Shown: positions 24,801 through 33,414, counted from the first letter of the stretch. The stretch: 33,423 bases of DNA from Syntrophobacterales bacterium Delta_02 (GCA_001603955.1 LVAA01000080.1:1-33423), one strand, 5' to 3'. Notes: generated by a model not told the origin, from the letters alone. Program-made: numbers and translations.

Positions 24801-24854
24801 CCCCAGGGCCACGAGGACAATGCATATGGAGAGTATGACAATGACCTTCTTCAT
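21801..24854 (-). CDS. Large AsmA-like envelope protein (AsmA/YhdP/TamB superfamily)
   Basis: 1017-residue inner-membrane-anchored periplasmic protein. One N-terminal membrane helix (residues 4-24) is followed by very long beta-rich sequence with repeating short strands (for example LTIKDFDVSVGEVEMG and VSVDLTVNDLRFPI). The C-terminal part (GKIDFGKDGLAYSKTGASFTINKGIYHTNNFLLDSPSMVITGTGDLDIG) is the characteristic AsmA C-terminal domain. Members form bridge-like grooves that move phospholipids between membranes; that role here is inferred. There are no enzymatic motifs. It overlaps comF by 1 bp and the DUF2520 gene by 4 bp. Confidence 0.83.
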   Translation of the reverse strand: MKKVIVILSICIVLVALGVIIVVHNLPAVLSHVLTRSTGITFRIERAGVSFSDGTLAITLGNTRFKGPVSGRVGSVATRMWFSRGIFFERLTIKDFDVSVGEVEMGKSDFSTSIGLLEVSNGTVTAGGRKLVIGSIVAENVNTKTPMRFMASITDPDHAGKIRVVGASVIEKGKHRINGSIEVDAFGLEKIDPVLKGTVNGKGEFTFYDGALALTGTCDSPRLTLQDTWLKKPLVIDRVTARSTITRKGPDLRIALSDLRYRNVPFTVDVSLKDFLFSRVDVTSGFIPMSTVKEYLKVDEVGYDVWAYVRDGFLKIRKITYEKKKPFTSELELKNLSGEYDGKKLTDVSGVLCITDSKGTLSDGKGSFRASAFHDLKGTMDFGKKPRIRLAGKFTIDLQHVGEFVDMRGVVVRKGVAEGTVEVDSGTKKDPLKLGGSGRISGAELSWRGQSFTVDGSFRLAGREMTFDPVVVTGRETYVTMQGKWGPGGLATSLKGYVDPGLPARIMGKSGKASGKALVDAHVTVADGQIGANGNINMDDVVFAVPGVIRKAKGVQSKATVKFTWKRTGDILVDDLSGNLDAINVRASGKISGEGRIDSRVMLRSKDTGRVASLFSLGEDLKGGDVSVDLTVNDLRFPITKLPWVVGSASMKKGFMKIPGLPKVLGDIDLAADFRGHEFDVTLNGLKAGQSVLKKASLKVRGFEKPGFDLLVSMDRFNTADFAGGKGFRLASMQKDTILARSSGNLSLTAKEVGFGSVAARDLEINAFMTDRKINVSDLKLRVFGGEMDMKGMMDLSGPVPSLYTNGRMTRVKAGLFMAAMGGTSQEISGEAFITGTLKTEGTTMKDLKANLGGDTAVYSRDGVIKKWKLLSKIFALLNVYDLVRGKIDFGKDGLAYSKTGASFTINKGIYHTNNFLLDSPSMVITGTGDLDIGKETINATLEVSPLVALDRTIDKIPIVRSILKNKNKGFLYVTYSVSGSFDDPDISTNYVGTVGTKSLEILRNILVFPKEVFEKR

Positions 24855-25546
24855 CAGGGTGTCCTTGCGAGTGCAAAAAGGGTGACGTCGGCGCTGCCTG
24901 CCGCCCTGAGGGTCCGGGCAGCCTCCGAGGCCGTGTACCCTGTCGTGAAGAGGTCGTCGACAAGGAGGATGCGCTTTCCCTCGACGGAAGACCTGTCGCG
25001 CACGTAAAAGACACCTTTCACGTTGTTCCTGCGCTCCCGCCGGGACAGGGTGAACTGGTCCCGGGTACCGCCGTGCTTGACAAGCACCCGGTGATCGAGG
25101 ATTCCACCGGTAATGGCCGATATCTCCTCGGAGATGATGTAGGACTGGTTAAAACCCCTCTCGCTGAGCCGACTGCCCGAAACGGGAACGGGCAGGATAC
25201 GGTCGAAGGCTCCCTTCAGGGGGCGGACCTTCTCCGCGGCAAGCCGGGCGAGCCGCCTGCCGACATCCTTTCTGCCCCGGAACTTGAAGGCGTGAACGGC
25301 ATCGCGCAAACCCCCTTCGTAATAGAAACCATAGATGCCCCGTGAGAACCCCATCTCCGCCTCGCTGCAGGCCGCGCATGGAATGCGCCTTCCCAGCCAT
25401 CTGCCGCATACAGGGCACACTTCAGTCTCCTTGACGGTCCTCAGATCGTCGATGCATCTTGGACAAAGGACGCTGCCATCCGCGCCGCAGACAACACAGG
25501 ATTCGGGATAGAAGAGGGCTAATGCGCAGTTAAAAAGGCTAAGCAC
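24854..25546 (-). CDS. comF: ComF-family amidophosphoribosyltransferase-like protein
   Basis: 230-residue protein with an N-terminal zinc ribbon (C17, C20, C28, C31, then C44, C47, C57, C60) and a C-terminal phosphoribosyltransferase domain. The PRPP-binding loop is ILLVDDLFTTGYTASE near residues 193-208. RGFNQSY-I earlier is the other family hallmark. In competent bacteria ComF helps take up single-stranded DNA; in non-competent lineages its role is unclear. GTG 25546 gives the usual family length and overlaps apgM by 8 bp; the frame extends to 25666 but that part is not ComF-like. Confidence 0.88.
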   Translation of the reverse strand: MLSLFNCALALFYPESCVVCGADGSVLCPRCIDDLRTVKETEVCPVCGRWLGRRIPCAACSEAEMGFSRGIYGFYYEGGLRDAVHAFKFRGRKDVGRRLARLAAEKVRPLKGAFDRILPVPVSGSRLSERGFNQSYIISEEISAITGGILDHRVLVKHGGTRDQFTLSRRERRNNVKGVFYVRDRSSVEGKRILLVDDLFTTGYTASEAARTLRAAGSADVTLFALARTP

Positions 25547-26735
25547 CGTACTTGTCGAGCCGCCCTCCGTGGGCAAGGGCCAGAGACATGAGTTCCTTGC
25601 TGTATATGGTTCCGGCGCTCCCGACAATGCAGTTCTTTTCGTGAAAGGTGAGGCCGTCCGTCTCACCCGTTTTCGTCACGATGAGAAGGGGAACGGGATG
25701 CCAGCTGTGTCCTTTGAGAGGGCAGGGCGTCGAATGATCGCCCGTTATGATGAGCGCCTGGGGATCGAGGGCCGATATCCCGGGAAGGAACTTGTCGACG
25801 TCCTCGATCGCCTTCACCTTCGCTTCGAAATTGCCGTCCTCACCGGCAACGTCCGTCTCCTTCACGTGGAAGAAGAAGAACTGGTAGTCGTTGTAGTTCT
25901 TCTTCAGGATATCCACGGCCTCCTCGTAACTGCCCGGCTCGTCCTTGACGTCCATGCCGAGGACCTTCGCGATCCCGCGGTACATGGGGTACGTCGCGAT
26001 GGCGAGTGCCTTCATGCGGTATTTCTTCGTGAAGGGCGTTATGTCCGGTTTCTGGGAGAAGCCGCGGAGCAGGGCCCCGTTGGCCACCGGCTCAGCCTTG
26101 AGCAAATCCCTGACCCTGTCGATGAAATCGTTGACGACGCGGGCAGCCAATTCCGCACCTTTCGCCTTTGCGGTGGTATACGCGAAAGGCTTGTTGTCCT
26201 TGTGGGGGTCGGCGTCGGTAAGCTTGTCGCTTAAGCCAGCGCCCCTGAATATGGCGGCAAAGCGGTGCGACTTCCCGGGTTTGATGATGACCTCGACGCC
26301 TTCGACTTCTTTCACCGAGGCGGTGATCATGGCGCAGAGTCTTTCCGTCTCCTCCGTCGGGATCCTGCCCGCCCTCCGGTCGGTAACCACATCTTCCCTG
26401 ATGGTACAGAAATTGGCCCGTGCCGCAAGGTCCCCGTTACGCAGGTCCATGTTGAGGCCGAGGACCTCGAGAACGCCGCGGCCGATCTCGTTGGTCACGG
26501 GATCGTATCCGAAGAGGCTGAGGTGCCCCGGACCGCTGCCCGGCGTGATGCCCGTGCCGACGGGTATGATCCTGCCGAGCACACCCCTTTTCGCGGCAAG
26601 TCCGTCCATGTTGGGTTTTCTGGCGGCCTCAAGGGGGGTCTTGAGATCGAAACCGGGGTTCGGGATATCTCCGAGACCGTCGAGTATAAGAAAGATGACC
26701 TTGTTGTCGTTCGATAAAAGAAGCTCGTCCATCAT
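25539..26735 (-). CDS. apgM: Cofactor-independent phosphoglycerate mutase, archaeal type
   Basis: 398-residue alkaline-phosphatase-superfamily enzyme that interconverts 3- and 2-phosphoglycerate in glycolysis and gluconeogenesis. Metal ligand Asp19 is in FLILDGLGD. The nucleophile Ser67 lies in PGSGPGHLSLFGYDP. The C-terminal metal site is ITGDHSTPCPLKGHSWHPVPLL. The FFFFHVKETDVAGEDG segment is typical of the archaeal-type family, which is also common in anaerobic bacteria. The start ATG 26735 overlaps the stop of the TPR gene by 4 bp and has AGGTGA upstream. The related phosphonopyruvate decarboxylase family is a less likely alternative. Confidence 0.9.
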   Translation of the reverse strand: MMDELLLSNDNKVIFLILDGLGDIPNPGFDLKTPLEAARKPNMDGLAAKRGVLGRIIPVGTGITPGSGPGHLSLFGYDPVTNEIGRGVLEVLGLNMDLRNGDLAARANFCTIREDVVTDRRAGRIPTEETERLCAMITASVKEVEGVEVIIKPGKSHRFAAIFRGAGLSDKLTDADPHKDNKPFAYTTAKAKGAELAARVVNDFIDRVRDLLKAEPVANGALLRGFSQKPDITPFTKKYRMKALAIATYPMYRGIAKVLGMDVKDEPGSYEEAVDILKKNYNDYQFFFFHVKETDVAGEDGNFEAKVKAIEDVDKFLPGISALDPQALIITGDHSTPCPLKGHSWHPVPLLIVTKTGETDGLTFHEKNCIVGSAGTIYSKELMSLALAHGGRLDKYGA

Positions 26736-28105
26736 GATGGTTCACCTCGGGTCCATTCCGCCTCATCATAGAGCATACGCAGTTCGCTCATATCGGCGTG
26801 GAGGAATTCCTCCTTCTTCACATTTATCGTGTTCCAGCTGTAGCAGCTCTCGCAAAAATCGCTCCATTCTTCCTTTATGGCCTGGCACTTGGTACAGACG
26901 AAAGGTATGTAGGCCCGCTGCTCCATCGGAAAGGCACCCCGGAACTCCTCGACGGCGTTCTCCAGTTCTCCCCTGTGGATATAGGCCTCGGCCATCGCCC
27001 GGTGAAGACCTTTGAAGTCTTCGCCCTCGGCCATGAGAGCATTGAGGGTATCGATCGCCTCGTCGATCATCTCGAGGCGCAGACATAGCCGCGCGTAGAG
27101 AAAGGAGATGAGGTGGTCCTCGGGAGACACGTCGAGGACCCTGCGGTAGATCTTGAGGATGACCTCCGGATCGCCCCTGTCTATGTAGAGGTCTTCCATC
27201 TTCAGCAGGAATTCCACGTGGCCCGTCTTTGTGTAACCCCTTCCGTATACCCGGCCGGCCTCGTTCAGCTTGCCCGTCTTCTTGTAGGCCTCCCCGAGGA
27301 GGATGTAGGCGGGTATGAAGCGCTTGTCCTCTCCTATGATCGCCTTGAGCTCGTCGATGATCTTGTCCACGTTGGCGGAGAACCGCTCGTTGAAGAGGGT
27401 GCACACCTTCTCGTAGCGGATGCCGATGAGCCGTTTCGTCTCTTCATCGGTCTTGACGTGGCGCCTGATCTTCACTTCCACGCCATAGGCGCCGTCCCAA
27501 TCCTTCTTCCATACGTAGAGGTCCCGAAGCAACCGTGCAGCCTTGAGACTCGATTCGTTTATACGAAGGATCTCTTTCAGTATACTCTCGTTCCTGTTGT
27601 ACTCCCTGGCGGCAATGTTCACCTTCACCTTCTTGAAAAGGACGTTCTCCGTCTTCCCCAGGGCTGCCTCCGCGAGGTCGAGGGTCTGTCTCGCCTTGTC
27701 ATAGTCTTCCATGGAAGCGTGGATGTCGGCGAGCGCGATGTACGTCTCCTCGCGGCCGGGGTTGCGGCGCGAGAGCCTGTCGAGCTGTTCGATGGCCTTC
27801 TCCCGGTCCCCCTTGAGGTCGTAGTGCCGCGCCTTTTCCAGGAGCTCGAGGTACTCCTCGCTCCTGCGCTCGGAGCGCCTGGCCATCCACGACGTTATGG
27901 TGGTCTTCACATCATAGAAGAAACTGACGATTATCGATACGATGACACCGAGACAAAAGGACGCGATGATGAACTCGGCCAGCGACAACTCCACGGGCCG
28001 CGTCCCCCCGTAGTAGAATTTCACGTTTTCGGGGTTCAAATGCGCGATGAAAAAATAGAAAACAAGAAAAAGCGCCAGAACGAAAAAGAATATCTTATAC
28101 CGCAT
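26732..28105 (-). CDS. LapA-LapB fusion: membrane-anchored TPR protein with zinc ribbon
   Basis: 457-residue inner-membrane protein. Residues 1-75 are a LapA-type domain: helix 1 (4-22), the loop AHLNPENVKFYYGG, helix 2 (42-65). A basic linker (MARRSERRSEE) leads to about eight TPR-like units (85-395). It closes with a rubredoxin-type metal knuckle C404-x2-C407...C418-x2-C421. Enterobacterial LapA and LapB are separate proteins that regulate lipopolysaccharide synthesis through LpxC turnover; here both halves are in one chain. A role in envelope biogenesis is inferred. It starts 3 nt after the DksA-like gene and overlaps apgM by 4 bp. Confidence 0.85.
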   Translation of the reverse strand: MRYKIFFFVLALFLVFYFFIAHLNPENVKFYYGGTRPVELSLAEFIIASFCLGVIVSIIVSFFYDVKTTITSWMARRSERRSEEYLELLEKARHYDLKGDREKAIEQLDRLSRRNPGREETYIALADIHASMEDYDKARQTLDLAEAALGKTENVLFKKVKVNIAAREYNRNESILKEILRINESSLKAARLLRDLYVWKKDWDGAYGVEVKIRRHVKTDEETKRLIGIRYEKVCTLFNERFSANVDKIIDELKAIIGEDKRFIPAYILLGEAYKKTGKLNEAGRVYGRGYTKTGHVEFLLKMEDLYIDRGDPEVILKIYRRVLDVSPEDHLISFLYARLCLRLEMIDEAIDTLNALMAEGEDFKGLHRAMAEAYIHRGELENAVEEFRGAFPMEQRAYIPFVCTKCQAIKEEWSDFCESCYSWNTINVKKEEFLHADMSELRMLYDEAEWTRGEPS

Positions 28106-28108
28106 GCG

Positions 28109-28462
28109 TTATAAACCTTTCTCCTCCATTTGTCGCTTGCAGGTTATACAATACCGTGCCACGGGATTTGCTTCAAGTCTTTTCTCGCTGATCTTCTCCT
28201 CGCATTCCTCGCAGATGCCGTAGCTTCCCTTGCCCAACTTGTCGAGCGAGTTGTCGATGTCCTTGAGGATGGTGAGATCGTTGTCGCTTATGCTCATCAG
28301 GATGTCCGCATTGTACGTGTTGCTTGCGGCGTCGGCCATGTCCTGGATCCCGTCCGTCCCGAGGTTATATGAATCCTCCTTGAGCTTCTTCGCCTTGTTG
28401 AGTATGTTCTCGCGCATCTTGAGAAGTCTCTTCCGGTAGAATTCGACTTTTTCCTTATTCAT
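28109..28462 (-). CDS. DksA/TraR-type C4 zinc-finger protein
   Basis: 117-residue protein of the DksA/TraR family, which binds RNA polymerase in its secondary channel and tunes transcription with ppGpp. The coiled-coil tip acidic motif DMADAA (D41, D44) matches the DxxDxA signature. The zinc finger is C84-x2-C87...C105-x2-C108. It is shorter than E. coli DksA (151 residues) and closer to the compact deltaproteobacterial homologues. ATG 28462 overlaps rsfS by 8 bp. Presence of both acidic residues argues for real DksA-like activity. Confidence 0.88.
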   Translation of the reverse strand: MNKEKVEFYRKRLLKMRENILNKAKKLKEDSYNLGTDGIQDMADAASNTYNADILMSISDNDLTILKDIDNSLDKLGKGSYGICEECEEKISEKRLEANPVARYCITCKRQMEEKGL

Positions 28463-28829
28463 GCCCCACCTCTGTGTTCTTATTTTCCTTCTTGACCCTA
28501 TGTCTTTTTGCTTCTATCCACAGGCTTTCCAGGTCGTACAGCTCCCTGAGCGGTTCGAGAAAGATGTGGACAATGACGCTCTGATAATCGAGGATGACCC
28601 AGCGGCCCTCGTCGTATCCTTCCATGGCGAGCGGCCTGACTCCTTCCTGTTTCATGCCTTCCCGTATCCCGTCCGCGATGGTCCTCACGTGACGTTCGCT
28701 GGTACCCCCGGCTATGAGGAAGTTATCGGCGATGTCCGTGAGACCGCTCAAGTCCATTATGACAACGTCAAGGGCTTTCTTGTCGTCCGCCAGCCTTCCG
28801 CATACCTCCACCATATCATCGGGTTTCAT
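28455..28829 (-). CDS. rsfS: Ribosome silencing factor RsfS
   Basis: 124-residue RsfS/Iojap protein that binds ribosomal protein L14 and blocks subunit joining in starvation. Seen: KALDVVIMDLSGLTDIADNFLIAGGTSERHVRTIAD and the GYDEGRWVILDYQSVIVHIFLEPLRELYDLESLW core, the two most conserved stretches of the family. Start ATG 28829 overlaps nadD by 14 bp. The nadD-rsfS pairing is conserved widely in bacteria. Confidence 0.93.
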   Translation of the reverse strand: MKPDDMVEVCGRLADDKKALDVVIMDLSGLTDIADNFLIAGGTSERHVRTIADGIREGMKQEGVRPLAMEGYDEGRWVILDYQSVIVHIFLEPLRELYDLESLWIEAKRHRVKKENKNTEVGHE

Positions 28830-29463
28830 CTGAGGACCTGTACAACCCCCTTTCAATTATTATCTTCTCCACGCCGGGCGGCACCAGGTACCTGATGGAC
28901 CGCTCGCCCCTGAGGAGATCCCTCACCTTGGTCGAAGAGATATCCATCTTCGTCACCGGGTGAAGGTATATCTTCTTACCCGATTCGTGGCGGTAAACAC
29001 CGTCTCCAAGGGCCGTCAGTTTCCTGCGCACGACCTCGGGCAACATCTCCGGTATATCCACCAGGGGCGAGGCGGGCCTCGTCATGACGATAAAACCGGT
29101 ATGATAGAAGAGCTCTTCGTAATGGTACCACGTGTCTATCTGCCGGAAGGCGTCGACACCGACGATGAAATAGATGTCATCGAAACGCCTTTCCAGCCTT
29201 TTCAGGGTGTCGATGGTATAGGATACCCCGCCCCGCCGTATTTCGAGGTCGGAGACCTTGAAGAAGGCGTTGCCCCTGACGGCGGCCTTCAGCATCCTCA
29301 GCCGCGCGCCCGGGAGCCCGTCGCCGGTGTCCTTATGGGGAGGGACGTGGGATGGGATGAAGTAGACGCTGTCCAGGTGGAAATCCTCCCTGATCTCCTC
29401 GGCGACACGCAAATGCCCCATGTGCACCGGGTTAAAGGTTCCGCCAAAGACGCCTGTCGCCAT
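28816..29463 (-). CDS. nadD: Nicotinate-nucleotide adenylyltransferase
   Basis: 215-residue enzyme that joins nicotinate mononucleotide and ATP to deamido-NAD in NAD synthesis. The nucleotidyltransferase motif GGTFNPVHMGHL is at residues 7-18, and ISSTKVRDLL near residue 180 is the second signature. ATG 29463 is chosen because AAGGA lies about eight bases upstream and the frame extension to 29496 overlaps proA without support. It starts 10 nt after the proA stop, the largest internal gap in the operon. Confidence 0.94.
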   Translation of the reverse strand: MATGVFGGTFNPVHMGHLRVAEEIREDFHLDSVYFIPSHVPPHKDTGDGLPGARLRMLKAAVRGNAFFKVSDLEIRRGGVSYTIDTLKRLERRFDDIYFIVGVDAFRQIDTWYHYEELFYHTGFIVMTRPASPLVDIPEMLPEVVRRKLTALGDGVYRHESGKKIYLHPVTKMDISSTKVRDLLRGERSIRYLVPPGVEKIIIERGLYRSSDETR

Positions 29464-29473
29464 TGTATCGTCC

Positions 29474-30718
29474 TTACGTCCGCAATTGCCCATCACCGAA
29501 GGCGATGAACTTCGTCACCGTGAGCTCCTCGAGGCCCATGGGCCCGAAGGCGTGCAGCCTCGTGGTGCTGATCCCCATCTCCGCGCCGAGGCCGAGCTGG
29601 AAACCATCGTTGAGCCGCGTCGAGGCATTGACGAGCACCAGCGAGGAATTGACCTCGCGGAGGAACTTCCAGGCCCTCTCGTAGTTCGCCGTTACGATCG
29701 CCTCGGTGTGGCTCGACCCGTACTTCCTGATATGGTCGACGGCCTCGTCCATGTCCGGGACCACCCTGACGGCCAGGGTGAGATCGAGGTACTCCATGGA
29801 CCAGTCTTCCTTCGTCGCCTTGCCGATATCCTTGAGAATGGCCACCGTCCTCGGGCAACCCCTTATCGTGACACCCTGCCGGGAGAGTTCCCTGTATACC
29901 TTCGGGAGGAAGGCCTTCGCCACCTTCTCATGAACGAGAAGGGTCTCGAGGGCGTTGCACGTGGCCGGTTTCTGGACCTTGGCGTTGACGACGACGTCGA
30001 CGGCCATCTTCTGATCGGCCTCGTCGTCGACGTATACGTGGCATACCCCCTTGTAGTGCTTGAGAACGGGTATGCGGGACCGTTCCACGATGTTCCGGAT
30101 GAGGGCCTCGCCGCCCCTGGGTATGACGAGGTCTATCTCTTCCTCTCTTTCGAGAAGGCTGTAGATGTAGTCACGGTCCGCAGTGTCCACGAACTGGACG
30201 GCGTCGGGTGATATCTTCGACCCTTTCAGCGTTTCCACGATGAGCCGGTAGAGGGCCCTGTTGGAATGGTACGCCTCCGATCCGCCTTTCAGGATAACGC
30301 AGTTGCCGCTCTTGAGGCACAGGGAGAAGGCCTCTATCGTAACGTTGGGACGGGATTCGTAGATGATGAGGATGACGCCGATGGGGATCCTCATCCTGCC
30401 CACGAGAAGATCGTTGGGTCTTTTCCAGACCTTGACGATCTCCCCGACGGGGTCCGGAAGAGCCGCGACGTCTCTCAAGCTCCCCTGCATCTCCCTGACT
30501 ATCTTGTCGTCTATGCGCAGGCGATCGATGAGGCTCTTTGCCATGCCCTCCTTCTCCGCCGCACGGACGTCCTTCATGTTCTCTTCGTACAGGTAGTCCT
30601 GGTTCTTCCCGAGTGCCTCCGCCAGGCGCTCGAGGACCCTGTTCTTCTCGTCCGTGGATGCGTGCGCCAGGATATCGGATGCGGCTTTCGCCTTCTGAGC
30701 AAGTTTTTCCGGTCTCAT
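29474..30718 (-). CDS. proA: Gamma-glutamyl phosphate reductase
   Basis: 414-residue NADPH-dependent enzyme, second step of proline synthesis, that makes glutamate semialdehyde. The catalytic cysteine is Cys254 in KPATCNALETLL. YESRPNVTIEAF (120-131) and LKGGSEAYHSN (143-153) are the conserved cofactor and substrate segments. Length matches the family. Its ATG overlaps the proB stop by 4 bp, giving coupled production of the two enzymes, whose product is unstable and thought to be channelled. Confidence 0.96.
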   Translation of the reverse strand: MRPEKLAQKAKAASDILAHASTDEKNRVLERLAEALGKNQDYLYEENMKDVRAAEKEGMAKSLIDRLRIDDKIVREMQGSLRDVAALPDPVGEIVKVWKRPNDLLVGRMRIPIGVILIIYESRPNVTIEAFSLCLKSGNCVILKGGSEAYHSNRALYRLIVETLKGSKISPDAVQFVDTADRDYIYSLLEREEEIDLVIPRGGEALIRNIVERSRIPVLKHYKGVCHVYVDDEADQKMAVDVVVNAKVQKPATCNALETLLVHEKVAKAFLPKVYRELSRQGVTIRGCPRTVAILKDIGKATKEDWSMEYLDLTLAVRVVPDMDEAVDHIRKYGSSHTEAIVTANYERAWKFLREVNSSLVLVNASTRLNDGFQLGLGAEMGISTTRLHAFGPMGLEELTVTKFIAFGDGQLRT

Positions 30719-31830
30719 ATCACCACCATATTGTCCCTGTGGACTATTTCCTCCGTGTATTTATATCCAAGCTCCTTCTCTATATCAAGACTTTTCAGGC
30801 CCTTTATCCTGTCCATCTCGGAGGAGGAATAGTTCGCGATGCCGCGGGCAACGACCGTGCCGGAAATGTTCTTCATCTCCACGCAGTCCCCGCTCGTGAA
30901 GTGGCCCTCGATCCTGACGACGCCGGAGGGCAAAAGGCTCTTGCCGTTCTCCATCACGGCGCGTTCGGCGCCCTCGTCGACCCATATGACGCCTTTCGGC
31001 TTGAAGGCAAAGGCGGTCCACCACTTGCGGCGGGCGAGCTTCCGTCCGGGGAGGAAAAGGGTACCGACCTGCCGTCCCCCGACGACCTTCAGGATCACGT
31101 CCCTGCTACCGCCGAGAACTACGCGCGTGGGTATGCCGTACAGGCCCGCCTTCTTCGCGGCCTCGAGCTTGCTCACCATGCCACCGACGCTTTTCTCGCT
31201 CGCCGATTGCGCCGCCGCCCCCTCTATCTCCTCATCGATCCTGTGGACGACGGGGATCATCTTCGCGTCGGGATGACGGTTGGGATCGCGGTCGAAGAGC
31301 CCCTCCACGTCGGAGAGGATGAGAAGAAGATCGGCTGTGGCGATCTGGGCGATGAGGGCCGACAGGTTGTCGTTATCGCCGAACTTTATCTCCGTGAAGG
31401 AGAGAGCGTCGTTCTCGTTGATGACGGGGACGATGTCCATTTTGAGAAGGGTGTCCAGCGTGTTGGTCAGGTTGAGGCAGCGCGTCCTGTTCTTTATGTC
31501 CTCATGGGTGAGCAGTATCTGGCTCACCTTCATGCCCTTCTTTTCGAAGTTCTCGCGGTACATCTTCATCAGAAGCACCTGGCCGATCGATGCCAGGGCC
31601 TGCCGCTTCGCTATCTCCTTGGGCTTGCGGGCAAGGCCGACGGTCTCCATGCCGCAGCCGATCGCCCCCGAGGAAACGATGATGACGTCGATACCTTTCT
31701 CTTTGACCTTCCTGACCTGCCGGGCGATGTCCCCGATCCTGCCGGTGGAGATCCTCTTCTCATCGTCGAGAAGAACGGAGGTCCCTATCTTGATGACGAG
31801 ACGGTTAATATGCGCACCGCTTTTCCTCAT
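30715..31830 (-). CDS. proB: Glutamate 5-kinase with PUA domain
   Basis: 371-residue first enzyme of proline synthesis. An amino-acid kinase domain (about 8-255) begins RLVIKIGTSVL and includes VSSGAIGCG and NENDALSF. A PUA domain (about 275-360) follows, as in most bacterial ProB proteins. Feedback inhibition by proline is expected from the family. It starts 3 nt after obgE ends and overlaps proA by 4 bp. Confidence 0.96.
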   Translation of the reverse strand: MRKSGAHINRLVIKIGTSVLLDDEKRISTGRIGDIARQVRKVKEKGIDVIIVSSGAIGCGMETVGLARKPKEIAKRQALASIGQVLLMKMYRENFEKKGMKVSQILLTHEDIKNRTRCLNLTNTLDTLLKMDIVPVINENDALSFTEIKFGDNDNLSALIAQIATADLLLILSDVEGLFDRDPNRHPDAKMIPVVHRIDEEIEGAAAQSASEKSVGGMVSKLEAAKKAGLYGIPTRVVLGGSRDVILKVVGGRQVGTLFLPGRKLARRKWWTAFAFKPKGVIWVDEGAERAVMENGKSLLPSGVVRIEGHFTSGDCVEMKNISGTVVARGIANYSSSEMDRIKGLKSLDIEKELGYKYTEEIVHRDNMVVI

Positions 31831-31833
31831 CGT

Positions 31834-32847
31834 TCAGACCGCCCGGTTGAGGTTCTGCCTCAACGCTTCAACGCCCTCGGAGATCGCCGCGACCAACTCG
31901 TCCATCCCCGCAAGGGTAAGGGCGCTGACGACGATCGCCTTCTCTTTCTTTCTTTTCAGGTACGACCTCCACCGGGCAGACACGTCCGGGGTCACGAGGT
32001 CGGCCTTGTTGAGTATCACGAGCCTTCGTTTTTCCAGCATCGCCTCGCTGTAACTCCCCAGCTCCTCGAGGAGGGTCCTGTAATCTGCCCTCACGTCGCC
32101 GGAGGAGAGGTCGAGAACGATGAGAAGCGCATTCGTTCTCTCGATGTGCTTGAGGAAGGCAAGGCCCAGACCCTTCCCCTTCGACGCCCCCTCGATGATA
32201 CCCGGTATGTCGGCGATGACAAAGGTCTTCTCCCTGTCATCGAGGACTCCCAGGGCGGGTGTAAGGGTGGTGAAGGGATAGTCGCCGACCTTCGGTCTCG
32301 CCTGGGTCAGCCGGGAGATGAGCGTCGACTTCCCCGCGTTGGGATGGCCGACGAGGCCGACATCGGCGAGGAGCTTGAGATCAAGGTGAAGCCAGCGCTT
32401 CTCTCCCTCTTCGCCGGCATCATGTTCCATGGGGGCCCGGTGGGTGGACGTGACGAACCTCGCGTTTCCCCTGCCCCCCCTGCCGCCACGGGCCGCGATA
32501 CGGGTCTCACCGTCTTTAAGGACCTGGAACAGAAGCTCCGAGGTATCGCGGTCGTAAACAACGGTACCGAGGGGCACGTTGATCAAGACGTCCCCGCCTT
32601 CCCTGCCGGTCTTGTTCCTTCCCGCTCCGGCTTTGCCGCTCTCAGCTTTGTAGTTGCGCTTGTATCTGAAATCATGGAGGCTTGCGAGGTCCTTTTTCCC
32701 TGCTATGATAACGTCTCCTCCCTTCCCGCCATCACCGCCGTCGGGTCCGCCTCGCGGAATGAACTTCTCTCGTCGGAAACTTACACAGCCACTACCACCT
32801 TTTCCGGCCTCAACGTATATGATCGCTTCATCTATGAACTTCATCAA
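31834..32847 (-). CDS. obgE: Obg-family GTPase
   Basis: 337-residue essential GTPase of 50S ribosome assembly and stress control. The glycine-rich Obg domain occupies 1-158 ([19 protein letters not shown]). The G domain has G1 GHPNAGKST (167-175), G3 DIPG, G4 NKAD and G5 SAL. It lacks the extended C-terminal domain of some homologues. ATG overlaps the rpmA stop by 4 bp. Confidence 0.97.
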   Translation of the reverse strand: MMKFIDEAIIYVEAGKGGSGCVSFRREKFIPRGGPDGGDGGKGGDVIIAGKKDLASLHDFRYKRNYKAESGKAGAGRNKTGREGGDVLINVPLGTVVYDRDTSELLFQVLKDGETRIAARGGRGGRGNARFVTSTHRAPMEHDAGEEGEKRWLHLDLKLLADVGLVGHPNAGKSTLISRLTQARPKVGDYPFTTLTPALGVLDDREKTFVIADIPGIIEGASKGKGLGLAFLKHIERTNALLIVLDLSSGDVRADYRTLLEELGSYSEAMLEKRRLVILNKADLVTPDVSARWRSYLKRKKEKAIVVSALTLAGMDELVAAISEGVEALRQNLNRAV

Positions 32848-33095
32848 ACAGGTACAACATGCGCCCTTCTCTTGTCACCTGCCATGTCGAACTTCACGAT
32901 TCCGTCTATCAGGGCAAAGAGGGTGTCGTCCTTGCCTATGCCAACATTCTGTCCGGGATGGATCTTCGTTCCGTGCTGTCTCACGATGATGCTGCCGGCC
33001 TTTATGGCCTGACCGCCGTACATCTTGACGCCGAGTCTCTGACCCTTGCTGTCCCTGCCGTTGCGTGAGCTTCCGCCCGCTTTCTTGTGCGCCAT
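32844..33095 (-). CDS. rpmA: 50S ribosomal protein L27
   Basis: 83-residue protein beginning [20 protein letters not shown], the universal L27 start. Unlike Firmicute L27 it carries no cleavable N-terminal extension. Its N-terminus reaches the peptidyl transferase centre. It starts 1 nt after rplU ends. Confidence 0.98.
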   Translation of the reverse strand: MAHKKAGGSSRNGRDSKGQRLGVKMYGGQAIKAGSIIVRQHGTKIHPGQNVGIGKDDTLFALIDGIVKFDMAGDKRRAHVVPV

Positions 33096-33096
33096 G

Positions 33097-33414
33097 TTAT
33101 GCCTCCACCATGATCTTCTCTACAAGCAGTTCCGTGAAAGGCTGCCGATGCCCTTTTTTCACCTTGTAGTCTTTCCTTCTCTTGTACTTGAAGACCGTGA
33201 TCTTCTTGTCCCTTCCCTGCGCCACAACCTTTCCGTTGATATATGCACCTGAAACATAAGGGCTTCCGATGAGCGTGGTCTCTCCCGTATTGACGGCAAG
33301 AACGTTTTCGATCTTCACCTCGTCGCCTTCAGCGCCGGCGAACTTCTCGAGCCTCACTTTCTTACCTTCTTCGATCTTGTACTGCTTCCCGCCGTTCTCG
33401 ATGATCGCGTACAT
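33097..33414 (-). CDS. rplU: 50S ribosomal protein L21
   Basis: 105-residue L21 with the canonical start [20 protein letters not shown] and the conserved [22 protein letters not shown] end. It is complete. It is the first gene of the operon as far as the window shows; only 9 bp upstream are available, so any promoter or L21 leader lies outside. Confidence 0.98.
   Translation of the reverse strand: MYAIIENGGKQYKIEEGKKVRLEKFAGAEGDEVKIENVLAVNTGETTLIGSPYVSGAYINGKVVAQGRDKKITVFKYKRRKDYKVKKGHRQPFTELLVEKIMVEA

Noticed and set aside
30538..33012. 824-residue open frame on the plus strand opposite proA, proB and obgE
   Set aside because: It lies antisense to three well-identified genes, has no ribosome site, and its length follows from the high-GC codon pattern of the opposite strand.
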